Source: an uncultured Clostridia bacterium
GTDB taxonomy: Bacteria > Bacillota > Clostridia > Oscillospirales > Acutalibacteraceae
DNA length: 64,000 nucleotides
Direction: 5' to 3'
NCBI GenBank assembly: GCA_947624285.1
Contig: CANQJS010000001.1
Location: forward strand, 62,001-126,000
Part shown: positions 22,079-34,063 of the stretch, in pieces
Layout of the letters: every line of letters begins with the position of its first letter
Position numbering within the stretch: the first letter of the stretch is position 1
Notes under the pieces: model-generated
Told to the model about the DNA's origin: nothing
Databases searched by the model: none
The model's input: only the letters and a program-made list of their open reading frames with translations
Position numbers and translations under genes: made by a program

Positions 22079-23084
22079 AAAGCGTACTTGTCAACAATGC
22101 TTTAAGCAGTTTTCGTGTTTCATCTATATCGCTTATCCTGACGGTGCTGACTGCGGAATGGATATATCTGCTCGGTAAAGAGATCGCGAGAACTCTGCTT
22201 CCCCTGCCGCTGACTTGAACTGCGCCAGCGTCATTTCCTCCGGCGATAACGGTTTTTGTTTGGGCTCTTATCCCGTTTCGCGCCGCAATGTCAAACGCAA
22301 GGTCATAAAGCGCTTTATCGTAAACCGTTCTCCCGTCCATAAACGAGATCACAGGACCGTCTCCGAGAACACAGCACCTGTCCCCATTTGAAACACCGTT
22401 TATATCGGCGGCTGTAGTGGCTTCGAGAACAATTGAAATATCGCTTTGAACGGCAAATGAGGTACAGGCCGCGCCGCGCAGACCGACCTCCTCCTGAACA
22501 TTAAAGCAAAAGCAGGTATCATATTCCAAATCGCTCTTGATAAGCTCTATCATCAGCATACAGCCTATTCTGTCGTCAAGCGCTTTTGATTTTATAAAAC
22601 CGTCGCCAAATTCGATATAATCGGATACGAAATAGGCGTTGTCGCCAAGTGAAACACATTCGAGCGCCTGTTCCCTGCTCTTTGCGCCTATATCAATATA
22701 CAAGTCGGAAATATCGGGAACGGTTTTCGCTTCATCGTCGGAAAGCAGATGAACGGCTTTGACTCCGATAACTCCGCGATGGCCGTTGATTTCAACCGTC
22801 CTGCCGATAACAGCCCTAACATCAATGCCGCCGACGGGGCGAAACCTCAGATACCCGTCATCGGTAATATAAGTGACGATAAAGGCGACCTCATCCATAT
22901 GGGCGCAGAGCATAACGCTTTTATCGGGAGTTTTGCGTCCCTTTTTATAAGCGATAATTGAGCCGAGCGCATCAATTTTATATTCACAATGATTTTTTAT
23001 CTCATTTATCACATAATCTCTAACGCTTTGCTCACTGCCCGAGGCGGCGTTTAAAAGGCATAATTCCTTAAGCAATGTTATCAC
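22071..23084 (-). CDS. M42 family metallopeptidase (copy 1)
   Basis: SVMLCAHMDEVAFIVTYI, KALDDRIGCMLMIEL, VQEEVGLRGA metal-ligand motifs. Confidence 0.92.
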   Translation of the reverse strand: MITLLKELCLLNAASGSEQSVRDYVINEIKNHCEYKIDALGSIIAYKKGRKTPDKSVMLCAHMDEVAFIVTYITDDGYLRFRPVGGIDVRAVIGRTVEINGHRGVIGVKAVHLLSDDEAKTVPDISDLYIDIGAKSREQALECVSLGDNAYFVSDYIEFGDGFIKSKALDDRIGCMLMIELIKSDLEYDTCFCFNVQEEVGLRGAACTSFAVQSDISIVLEATTAADINGVSNGDRCCVLGDGPVISFMDGRTVYDKALYDLAFDIAARNGIRAQTKTVIAGGNDAGAVQVSGRGSRVLAISLPSRYIHSAVSTVRISDIDETRKLLKALLTSTLYD

Positions 23085-24087
23085 CCGCCTTTTCTCTCAC
23101 ATAAGCGCATATGAGCTTTGCAACAGCTTCAATATCCGCCAAATCAACGGTTTCAACGGGGCTGTGCATATATTTTATCGGCACGGACAGCAAGCCGCAT
23201 TTTATTCCGCCCTCGGAAAGAGAAATAACATCGGCGTCTGTTCCCGTGCGGGAATTCATAACTTCTATTTGATAATTTATACCGTTATTTTGGGCGCAGG
23301 AGATAAGGCAATTTGAAATCTCTTTTGAAAACACGGGCGAAACGCCTATCATCACGCCCTTTGAAATTTGCCCGCATTCCTCTTTTTTACAATCAGGAGT
23401 ATAACCGAATGAAACATCGACCGCAACGGCTTCATCGGGATTTAGCCCATACGGTCCGATTTTTGCACCTCTGGTGCCCAATTCCTCCTGTGTTGAGAAA
23501 AGAGCCGTGATCTTAACGGGTAGGTCTCTCAAGCCTTCAAGCGCAAGTATAACGGCGGCAACGCCAGCCCTGTTGTCAAGGCAGTTTGACGATATACGAT
23601 CATTGAGCAATTCACTGAATTGCCGCCTAAAGGTGACTCTGCTCCCGAGTGGCACAAGCTCTTTTGCTTTTTCGGCGCTCAGACCCAAATCAATAGAAAT
23701 ATCGGATATTTCGGGCACTTTTTTAGCGTCCGAATTTTTTTGGAGATGCGGGGGCAAAGCGGAGATAATACCGTAAAGCTTTTCTTTGCCCCAAACGGTA
23801 ACCTCGCTTTCGCTGAGCATACGGCTGTCTATTCCTCCACAGGCGGCGACTTTGAGAAAACCGTCATCGGTAACGGAGGTAACAATAAAACCTATTTCGT
23901 CAATATGGGCTTCAAGAAGAATGTGATAGCCCTCTCCGAAAGTGCAGGTAAGGTTATTCATCGCATCTGTTCGTATTTCACCGAAGCCCGAAAGTATCTC
24001 TCTGAGCAATTCGTTGATTTTATCTTCACTTCCGCCGACAGCAGGTACGCCGACGAGCTTTTTTAGTAATTCTTTTGTATTCATCAA
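23068..24087 (-). CDS. M42 family metallopeptidase (copy 2, paralogue)
   Basis: HILLEAHIDEIGFIVTSV, SNCLDNRAGVAAVI, STQEELGTRGAKIG motifs. Confidence 0.92.
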   Translation of the reverse strand: MMNTKELLKKLVGVPAVGGSEDKINELLREILSGFGEIRTDAMNNLTCTFGEGYHILLEAHIDEIGFIVTSVTDDGFLKVAACGGIDSRMLSESEVTVWGKEKLYGIISALPPHLQKNSDAKKVPEISDISIDLGLSAEKAKELVPLGSRVTFRRQFSELLNDRISSNCLDNRAGVAAVILALEGLRDLPVKITALFSTQEELGTRGAKIGPYGLNPDEAVAVDVSFGYTPDCKKEECGQISKGVMIGVSPVFSKEISNCLISCAQNNGINYQIEVMNSRTGTDADVISLSEGGIKCGLLSVPIKYMHSPVETVDLADIEAVAKLICAYVREKAGDNIA

Positions 24088-25514
24088 TCATCAAATCCGT
24101 TTACTAATTCTTTAAATTTTCTGCCCCTGTACTCAAAGGTTTTGAATTGGTCAAATGCTGGGCACGCGGGGCAAAGAGAAACTATATCGCCGCTCTTTGC
24201 TTTGTCTTTAGCGATAAGCAGAGCGTTTTCCATAGTGTCGGTTTTAACTATCTCAAGTCCGCTTTCTTCAAATCCGTCGCAAGATGTGACAGCGTCATAA
24301 ATCTTATCCCGTGTAGCTCCGTTAAGTATCAAAATTTTGACCTTTTTTAAAATCAGCGGAGCCATTAAGCTCATATCGTTGCCCTTATCCGAGCCGCCGC
24401 ATATCATAATGATTTTTTGCTCAAATGAATTGAGCCCGCTGATAACTCTTGACGGCGAGGTTGCGATCGAATCGTTATAATATTTAACTCCCTTGTATTC
24501 GCGCACAAATTCTATTCTGTGCTCAACGCCGCCAAACTGCTCGGCAACTTTCACAATATTTTCGGTATCGACCGTACCCCAAACCGCGGTTATGGCGGTG
24601 CAGTAATTTTCAACATTATGAATTCCGGGAATGCGAATTTTACTTTTATTCATAATGAATGTTTTTTCGCCGTTACTGCAATGAAAAATATCGCCGTTTT
24701 CCGCCATATAAGTCCCGTTTTCAACGGGATGCTTGACCGAAAACTCAAAGAGCTTGCCCCGTATATCAAAGCGCATATCGTGATAAACGCTATGCCCGAT
24801 AGAATAATCGCAATCCGCGTTCAAAACGGCTATTGACTCGGCGCTCTGATAAATCAGAATATTGCGCTTGGCGTCTACATATTCATCGAGGCTGATATGG
24901 TGGTCAAGATGCGTTTTTTCAATATTGGTAACAACGGCAACATCGGGCTTATTGACCATATTCCCCATTGTGAGAAGCTGAAAGGAGGAAAGCTCAACAA
25001 CGGCAATGTCCTCCTCACAGATACTATCAAGCTCGGGCATAAGGGCTTTTCCGATATTTCCGCCGAGGTAAACATTTTTGCCCTGCGCTTTCAGCATTTC
25101 GGATATGAGAGTGGTGGTGGTGGTCTTTCCGTTTGAGCCTGTTACCGCGATAATTTTGCAAGGGCAATACTTAAAAAAGACCTCCATTTCGGTGGTGACC
25201 GTTTGCCCCCTTGAAATGCACTCGCCTATCCACGGATTTTGAAACGGCAGTATTCCGTGCGAACGAAATACAACATCCATTTCAGGCAAAACTTCAAGAT
25301 AATTCTCACCGAGTGAAAAATGCGCGTTGAGAGACTCAAGCTCGGCGCAGTCGCTTTCACCGATATAATCCTTGCCGCGTCTGTCGCAAGCCCAGACCTC
25401 TATCCCCTTTGACGCAAGCCACTTCGCGCAGGGCATATTGGCAACGCCCAAGCCGACAAAGGCAACCTTTTTGTTTTTCAGGCTTTCCAAATAATCTTTT
25501 ACAGTTTCGTTCAA
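24084..25514 (-). CDS. murD: UDP-N-acetylmuramoylalanine--D-glutamate ligase
   Basis: AVTGSNGKTTTTTLISEMLK, GVEHRIEFVREYKGVKYYNDSIATSPSRVISGLNSF, LSPACPAFDQF-like C-terminus. Confidence 0.96.
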   Translation of the reverse strand: MNETVKDYLESLKNKKVAFVGLGVANMPCAKWLASKGIEVWACDRRGKDYIGESDCAELESLNAHFSLGENYLEVLPEMDVVFRSHGILPFQNPWIGECISRGQTVTTEMEVFFKYCPCKIIAVTGSNGKTTTTTLISEMLKAQGKNVYLGGNIGKALMPELDSICEEDIAVVELSSFQLLTMGNMVNKPDVAVVTNIEKTHLDHHISLDEYVDAKRNILIYQSAESIAVLNADCDYSIGHSVYHDMRFDIRGKLFEFSVKHPVENGTYMAENGDIFHCSNGEKTFIMNKSKIRIPGIHNVENYCTAITAVWGTVDTENIVKVAEQFGGVEHRIEFVREYKGVKYYNDSIATSPSRVISGLNSFEQKIIMICGGSDKGNDMSLMAPLILKKVKILILNGATRDKIYDAVTSCDGFEESGLEIVKTDTMENALLIAKDKAKSGDIVSLCPACPAFDQFKTFEYRGRKFKELVNGFDD

Positions 25515-25526
25515 ATCAATATCTCC

Positions 25527-28390
<2,864 letters not shown>

Positions 28391-28419
28391 TTATTATTCT
28401 CAAAAACAGCATAATAAAA

Positions 28420-28440
28420 CCGCCGCGGAAAACGCGGCGG
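28420..28440 (-). terminator. Intrinsic terminator downstream of the GH43-like gene
   Basis: CCGCCGCG-gaaaa-CGCGGCGG stem followed by TTTTATT on the minus strand. Confidence 0.75.
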
Positions 28441-28475
28441 TAAATTTAATAACTGTTTTAACCGAGATATGGGCT

Positions 28476-29453
28476 TTAAATCAAACGCGCCTGAGCAAAG
28501 CCGATACGCTCCCTGCCTTTTAACATATCGGATGTGTTTCGCGCGTTAAAGTAAATTCGCAGGCAGTTATCATAATATGTGAGGCAGCAGGCGTAAACAT
28601 ACTGCGCCATCCAATCATTATTTTCGCAAGGGCAAGGCTCAATGAGGGGCTTGATAAACTCAAAGCTCTCTCCGTCATCGGAGCGCAGAAGCATTATAGC
28701 GGAATGGCTTTTGCCGTCCTTCTCATAAATTCCGTTTTGAAGCCCGATAAGGCAGTCTTTAAGTTTGTAAACTTTAATACATCCCGAGCAGAGATTGAGA
28801 TAAGGGTTATTCGCATCGGGAGATATTATGGGCTTATCGCGGGAAATATAACGATCTGTAATATTATTGCTTTCCGCAAAGCTTATATAAGTCGGCTCGC
28901 AAAAGCCGCAGTCCTTAATATATGTTTGACCGCAGGAATAATAAAGCCTGTATTTTCCTCCCATTTTTATGAGAAAAGGATTTGAAATCGACTGACCGCG
29001 CTCATCAATCTCAAAATCCCTCGTCGCCCGAATAACCGGCACGGGTCTGCTCCATTTAACAAGGTCTTTTGAGGTCGTGACAAATATTTCTGATTTCCAT
29101 TTTCCGCCGATAAGACTTAGCGCGTTGCCCAAAAGCGGCTTTGTTCTTTCATAAAAGAGATAATATGTGCCGTTTATGTAATTTATATTTGGGCGCATGG
29201 CTCTCGGCACGATTTTTCGCTCAAGCGCAAAATCAACACCGTTTTCAGAGGAAAAATGATAAACGCCGAAAAATGTGTGGCAAAAGAGATGCCAGCGACC
29301 GTCGTGCGAACAGTCGGGGGTAAGAACGGTTGGGTCTGCGGCGGTAAAACTGCCGCCGAAATTCTTTATAACGGGATTGTTTTCATACATCGAAAATTCC
29401 GCGGAGCAGAATTTATCAAAGGTCAAATCAAGCATAGCCGTTTCCATAATCAC
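28476..29453 (-). CDS. Five-bladed beta-propeller glycosidase-like protein (GH43/GH32 clan-like)
   Basis: Repeating GxYxLFYE/SKDLVKWSRPVPV/GKYRLYYSCG/LLRSDDGESFEF elements; overlaps start of GH31 neighbour. Confidence 0.75.
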   Translation of the reverse strand: MIMETAMLDLTFDKFCSAEFSMYENNPVIKNFGGSFTAADPTVLTPDCSHDGRWHLFCHTFFGVYHFSSENGVDFALERKIVPRAMRPNINYINGTYYLFYERTKPLLGNALSLIGGKWKSEIFVTTSKDLVKWSRPVPVIRATRDFEIDERGQSISNPFLIKMGGKYRLYYSCGQTYIKDCGFCEPTYISFAESNNITDRYISRDKPIISPDANNPYLNLCSGCIKVYKLKDCLIGLQNGIYEKDGKSHSAIMLLRSDDGESFEFIKPLIEPCPCENNDWMAQYVYACCLTYYDNCLRIYFNARNTSDMLKGRERIGFAQARLI

Positions 29454-31825
29454 AGTGTGTTCAAAGCCTCGGATAAAGCGCAGAAAACGGCTCGCGGCAA
29501 TTTTGATTTCTTCAACGCCTTGGCTAATTCCTCGCGGGTATTAACATTTTTAAACGGACTGTAAGCAATCCTTTTCTTAACGGTTTTTTCCTGCCAGCGC
29601 GAGAAAATATAAACTATTCTTTCCTTTATATCCTGCGTTTTTCTGTGGGTGTTTTCAAGCGTTATTTCAATTCTTTCGTCAGGCGAAATTCCGCTTAATT
29701 CAACATAAGGTACGCCGTTTTGATCAGTCATTATTTCGCAGCTTTTGCAGGTAAGACCGTGTGAAGATATATCTTTAAATGTAAAACGAACGGTCCTGCT
29801 TTGCGGTATAACGGAGGTATCACCGGCAGGCTTTTCTACGATTATACTCAAAGTATTACCGCTGTCATTATAGGACTGAGTGAATACGGTATCACAGCAG
29901 TGGTCGCTGAAATCAACTCTGCCGTTATCCTCGCGCAGTGTGAACTTTCCGTTGCCGGAAAAAACGAGCATCTCCAAACATTCGGGATTGCCCGATTTAT
30001 TTCCCTTATCCCTCGAAAGCGGAATAAAAGCGCCCTCTTTTGCGAGAACGGGAATATTCTCAATATCGCGGTTAAGGATCACGCATTTGCCGCCGCTGTA
30101 GCTTTGATTGGTGAAAATATCAGTCCATCTGCCATCGGGAAGCCAAGCGTTCGTCTTTCCCATACCGATGGTATCGTCCGCCGCCTCGGTTATGGGGCAA
30201 ACAAGAATTTCGCTTCCGAACATATACTGATTTTTGTATTTATAGGCGTTCTCATTATCGGGATAGGAATAATAAAGAGGCTCGCACAGAGCTATCCCCT
30301 CGCTGTGCGTTCTGTGATCCATCGTATAAATATAGGGAATAAGAGCGTGGCGCAGGCGCAGGTATTCCTTAGCGGATCTGTATACTTCATCCCTGTATTT
30401 CCAAGGCTCTTTACCGAGCAAATCGTCCTGCGTGGAATGAAGCCGCATGATCGGGCTGAAAACGCCGTATTGAAGCCAGCGGAGATACAGTTCATCGTCC
30501 CTTGCTCCGAAATGATGCCCGCCGATGTCGTGACTCCACCAAGTGTAAGCGGCGTTTGCCGCCGTAGCCGTAAACTCAGGCTGAAAATCAAAAACCTTCC
30601 AATTTATTGCCGTGTCGCCGGAGAAACCGAGCGGATATCTGTGAGAGCCGAGCCCGCCGTAACGGGAAAGAATGAGCGGTATTTCGCCGTTTTGAGCATT
30701 GTCGAGATAATGGTAGTGATTGAGGGCGTTGAGCGGGTCAAGCCCCTTTACATCGCTTTTATGCCCCTGCTGCCAATCTATCCACCAAAAATCCACACCG
30801 TCCTTTTCGTAAGGCTTGTGAATTATATCAAAATACGCATTCCAGAATTTATCGCTTCCGCACACAAACGGTATATCCTGCTTACTTTCCGGGTCAACGC
30901 CGACCGCTCTTGCGAAATCCTCGTACATATCCTCGAAAAAGCGAACGCCGTCTGCCGGGTGAAGATTTAAGGTGATGTGAAGATCTTGCTCCTTGAGAAA
31001 ACGCAAAAAGCCTTTATAATCGGGAAACAGCTTTGTGTTCCACGAATAACCGGTCCAACCGCTTTTATTGTGCTTACCGTTCAGCGTTTTAAATTCTTCT
31101 TTAAATTCGTCCTCAAGGTCAACCCAATGCCAATCCATATCAACGGTGGCAACGGTCAGCGGAACATCCTCTTTATTAAATCTCAGCATCAGCTCTTCAT
31201 ATTCCCGCTGAGTATATCTTCTGTATCTGCTCCACCAAACGCCGAGAGCAAAACGCGGCACTATGGGCACGGGAGAGCTGATTTTATAAAACGCCTTTAT
31301 TGTTTCCCTGTAATTCTTTTCATACGCGAAAAGATAGAGATCTGTTGAGCCGTCTTTTCTCTGCGTGAAATTGCCTCTTTCGGTCAAGAGCATTGAATCG
31401 CTGTCGTCAAGAGCGTAAACGCCGTTGTCGGTTATAAGACCGTCATCAACGGAAACTCTGCCGAATGTATTGTCAAGCGTTCTGCGTGTGCCGCCGAGAT
31501 TTTTAGACTTTTTAAAAGAAAGGGACTTGTTTTTATCCTTAACGAGAACGAAATCGGGCTCGCCGTTCTTTTTGAGTATGTAAAACTTAACGGACGGCGT
31601 CTCGACGATGATATGCTTTTTATCCTCATTTACGGAAAACGCGGGAGCGTCAAATCGCCTAAACCAAACTGCGTAGCTCGGCAAATCGGTGAAGGCTCTT
31701 GTTTTGGAATATTCAAAGCGAATGAGCCTGTCCGTAAAAACGGTCACCCTGTAATCATTTCCGATATATATCTGCGAATTGCTCGCCTTAGCGTCGGTTT
31801 TAGCGATAAGCGAGGCTTTCAACAT
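29450..31825 (-). CDS. Glycoside hydrolase family 31 protein
   Basis: VPRFALGVWWSRYRRYTQREYEELM, TVDMDWHWVD, DFWWIDWQQG, LILSRYGGLGSHRYPLGFSGDT. Start set at ATG 31825 after AAAGGAG. Confidence 0.93.
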   Translation of the reverse strand: MLKASLIAKTDAKASNSQIYIGNDYRVTVFTDRLIRFEYSKTRAFTDLPSYAVWFRRFDAPAFSVNEDKKHIIVETPSVKFYILKKNGEPDFVLVKDKNKSLSFKKSKNLGGTRRTLDNTFGRVSVDDGLITDNGVYALDDSDSMLLTERGNFTQRKDGSTDLYLFAYEKNYRETIKAFYKISSPVPIVPRFALGVWWSRYRRYTQREYEELMLRFNKEDVPLTVATVDMDWHWVDLEDEFKEEFKTLNGKHNKSGWTGYSWNTKLFPDYKGFLRFLKEQDLHITLNLHPADGVRFFEDMYEDFARAVGVDPESKQDIPFVCGSDKFWNAYFDIIHKPYEKDGVDFWWIDWQQGHKSDVKGLDPLNALNHYHYLDNAQNGEIPLILSRYGGLGSHRYPLGFSGDTAINWKVFDFQPEFTATAANAAYTWWSHDIGGHHFGARDDELYLRWLQYGVFSPIMRLHSTQDDLLGKEPWKYRDEVYRSAKEYLRLRHALIPYIYTMDHRTHSEGIALCEPLYYSYPDNENAYKYKNQYMFGSEILVCPITEAADDTIGMGKTNAWLPDGRWTDIFTNQSYSGGKCVILNRDIENIPVLAKEGAFIPLSRDKGNKSGNPECLEMLVFSGNGKFTLREDNGRVDFSDHCCDTVFTQSYNDSGNTLSIIVEKPAGDTSVIPQSRTVRFTFKDISSHGLTCKSCEIMTDQNGVPYVELSGISPDERIEITLENTHRKTQDIKERIVYIFSRWQEKTVKKRIAYSPFKNVNTREELAKALKKSKLPRAVFCALSEALNTL

Positions 31826-31874
31826 AAGCGTTTCTCCTTTCATTATTTTGCCACTAAATTTTATCGTCACTTAA

Positions 31875-31903
31875 ATTATAAATCGTATCCGTTTAAAAGT
31901 AAA
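31875..31903 (-). promoter_or_regulatory. Candidate sigma-A promoter for GH31 gene
   Basis: Minus strand TTTACT-N17-TATAAT upstream of ATG 31825. Confidence 0.6.
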
Positions 31904-32072
31904 CAGCCGAAATTATTAAACAAGTCCGTAAAAAATAGACAATAGAAAAAAGAGCCCTCTTGATGTAGAATAAACATCAAGGGGAAATTTTAATGTCAAA
32001 CTCTTGCTACCAACAAGAGCATAATAAACACCATAAATCTTTTTGTTTTAATGCTCCTCTCAAATATGTTCT

Positions 32073-32477
32073 CTAACAGTATTTATACACAACAGCTGTT
32101 TCACTTCCTGCAGTGAAAGTAACCTTTAATCGGTAATCATAAAAAATGTTAATATTTCTTGTTTTAGATATAGCTAAACATATGCCAGTACTACTGTCAG
32201 TCCAGGTTTCTACTGTTGTGTAACCACTTGATTTATTTTTTTGTAATTCCATTTTTATTTTAAGTGTTGTGGATTTTCTTGCAGTAACAGTGGCTGCACA
32301 ACTTGCTTTAATCCCATTGATTTTTAAGTTGGTAGTATTGCCGAGCATAACAATATAGCAAGGATTTATTTCAACATCTTCCTTCTCGGCTGCATTTGCA
32401 ATTGAATAGCAACCAAAAATCAATAGAAATGACAAGCAAATTAAAATTAACCGTTTAATATGCATCTTACATTTCAT
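32073..32477 (-). CDS. Small secreted protein with signal peptide (unknown function)
   Basis: MKCKMHIKRLILICLSFLLIFGCYSIANA-AEKED signal peptide; RBS GGAGGTGAGGAAGCG-ATG; beta-rich mature part of about 105 aa. Confidence 0.8.
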   Translation of the reverse strand: MKCKMHIKRLILICLSFLLIFGCYSIANAAEKEDVEINPCYIVMLGNTTNLKINGIKASCAATVTARKSTTLKIKMELQKNKSSGYTTVETWTDSSTGICLAISKTRNINIFYDYRLKVTFTAGSETAVVYKYC

Positions 32478-32508
32478 CGCTTCCTCACCTCCATTACAAT
32501 ACTTTTAA

Positions 32509-32548
32509 TACACTTAATCTCTATAAATTCCTATTTTGTGATAAAAAA
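32509..32548 (-). promoter_or_regulatory. Candidate ECF-sigma promoter (site A)
   Basis: Minus strand TTTTTTATCACAAAA-N14-GATTAAGTGTA; same motif and spacing as the site at 34064. Confidence 0.6.
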
Positions 32549-32550
32549 AT

Positions 32551-32581
32551 AAAGAAATCTGAAAATTTTTCAGATTTCTTT
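32551..32581 (-). terminator. Intrinsic terminator of the ECF sigma/anti-sigma operon
   Basis: AAAGAAATCTG-(AAAATTTTT)-CAGATTTCTTT stem followed on the minus strand by a T-rich tract that runs into promoter site A. Confidence 0.75.
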
Positions 32582-32585
32582 TTAA

Positions 32586-33215
32586 TTATTCTGCATTCTG
32601 TGCTATTTTTAACAATTCATTCTCTTCGATGTTTCCGGTAAGCATATAAATATATTTTCCATTGTTAAAGATAATCCCGGTTTGATGCCCTCCAGCAGCT
32701 TTATATACAATATATCTTATACCATCTATATCTTTTTCTATGCTTTCATTCTTTTCCGTATCAAAATTAACTGTTGTACTAATTGGAAATTTTTGTACTG
32801 AAAAACCATAAGAATTTTTCATATAAGAGTAAATACAAAAATTATCGGACTTGAATTCATCGTTTTTTATAAATCCATCGGGAATATATCCCAAAGACAA
32901 ATATTCAACATCAATTATATCACTATTATCCAAAATGTTATATGCGGAATGTGTTTTAAACTTCTTAATCAAAAACTCTCTGCATGAGGGAATTGCCAAC
33001 GCTGTAGTTGTAATAGAAAGCAGTATTGCTGCAACAAGTATTATTTTAATTGCATTCTTCGTGAACCTATGATACTTGTCATTTCGCATTTTATCAAATA
33101 ATCTGTTCATTTTTTTCTGATGCTTTTTGCTGAAATCATGCTTTGGTATATCTGTTGGAAATGAATCGAGCCATAACTCACAAGACAGCAGGCAAGCTTC
33201 TTCAAATACAATCAC
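32586..33215 (-). CDS. DUF4367-like anti-sigma factor (single TM, extracytoplasmic DUF4367-type domain)
   Basis: Cytoplasmic HDFSKKHQKKMNRLFDKM, TM AIKIILVAAILLSITTTALAI, then DVEYLSLGYIPDGF...YIVYKAAGGHQTGIIFNNGKYIYMLTGNI; stop/start adjacency with the ECF sigma gene. Confidence 0.8.
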   Translation of the reverse strand: MIVFEEACLLSCELWLDSFPTDIPKHDFSKKHQKKMNRLFDKMRNDKYHRFTKNAIKIILVAAILLSITTTALAIPSCREFLIKKFKTHSAYNILDNSDIIDVEYLSLGYIPDGFIKNDEFKSDNFCIYSYMKNSYGFSVQKFPISTTVNFDTEKNESIEKDIDGIRYIVYKAAGGHQTGIIFNNGKYIYMLTGNIEENELLKIAQNAE

Positions 33216-33216
33216 T

Positions 33217-33759
33217 TTATAAACTCCTTTCTTCTAAATGTTTTTTCAGTTTGGTTTTTGCGTATTGCAGTTTTTTCCTTACATAAGAATCCTTAATGTT
33301 ATAAATCTCCGCTATTTCACGGCTTTTATAGCCGTATATGTATTTTAAATATAAGAAAACTCTGCTTTCTTCATCCAACACATTTTTAATAACCGTTGCT
33401 AAATATATTCTATCGAAATTTTCAAAATATTTTAATTGAGATGCTTCATTTCCGAAGGCTTCATTTTCATCATCGCTTGAAATGACATCGATTTTGTTTG
33501 ATTTGTTGTATATGTCAATTGCAAATCCGGTAACAATCGTTGATAAATAAGCTTTTGTCCTTTTGGAATATACATCGTCAATTTTATCAAAATTCTTTGC
33601 CACATAAAAGAATGTTTCTTGAACGCAATCTTCGGCGTCTTCTATATTATGGACTTTTTTCAAAGCAATCCAATACAACAAATCTTTGTATTTATCATAT
33701 AACTCTTTAAATCTATTCTTTTCTGCTTGCGTATCGAGCAGATTTAAAAAACTTATCAT
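33217..33759 (-). CDS. ECF-family RNA polymerase sigma factor
   Basis: Sigma2 DLLYWIALKKVHNIEDAEDCVQETFFYVAKNF and sigma4 DEESRVFLYLKYIYGYKSREIAEIYNIKDSYVRKKLQYAKTKLKKHLEE. Confidence 0.92.
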   Translation of the reverse strand: MISFLNLLDTQAEKNRFKELYDKYKDLLYWIALKKVHNIEDAEDCVQETFFYVAKNFDKIDDVYSKRTKAYLSTIVTGFAIDIYNKSNKIDVISSDDENEAFGNEASQLKYFENFDRIYLATVIKNVLDEESRVFLYLKYIYGYKSREIAEIYNIKDSYVRKKLQYAKTKLKKHLEERSL

Positions 33760-33816
33760 TATATTATATCCCTTGAAATTTGATTTTTGTCGAAATTTGC
33801 AATAACTCTATTTGTA

Positions 33817-33845
33817 ATTATAAACAAAACAATAACAAATTACAA
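33817..33845 (-). promoter_or_regulatory. Candidate sigma-A promoter of ECF sigma gene
   Basis: Minus strand TTGTAA-N17-TATAAT. Confidence 0.6.
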
Positions 33846-34063
33846 CTAGTAAAAGAATAATTGCAAGAGAGATATAGGCCTTTTCACAGGACATAGAGTA
33901 ATTCTTTGATTTGATTTATTTCAAAACAAGCAGATTTTCAACTTGTTGAAATAAGCTCTCGGATTTTTAATGCGGCTATAAAAACATTATTTCAGGCGCA
34001 AAGCAGACCGATAACAATGGCGCCGAAATCATGTAACAAAAAACTGTTTTCGATTTGTATTAA

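Noticed and set aside
29801-30970. 389-aa plus-strand ORF antisense to GH31
   Set aside because: No recognisable domain; typical spurious antisense ORF over a well-supported GH31 gene.
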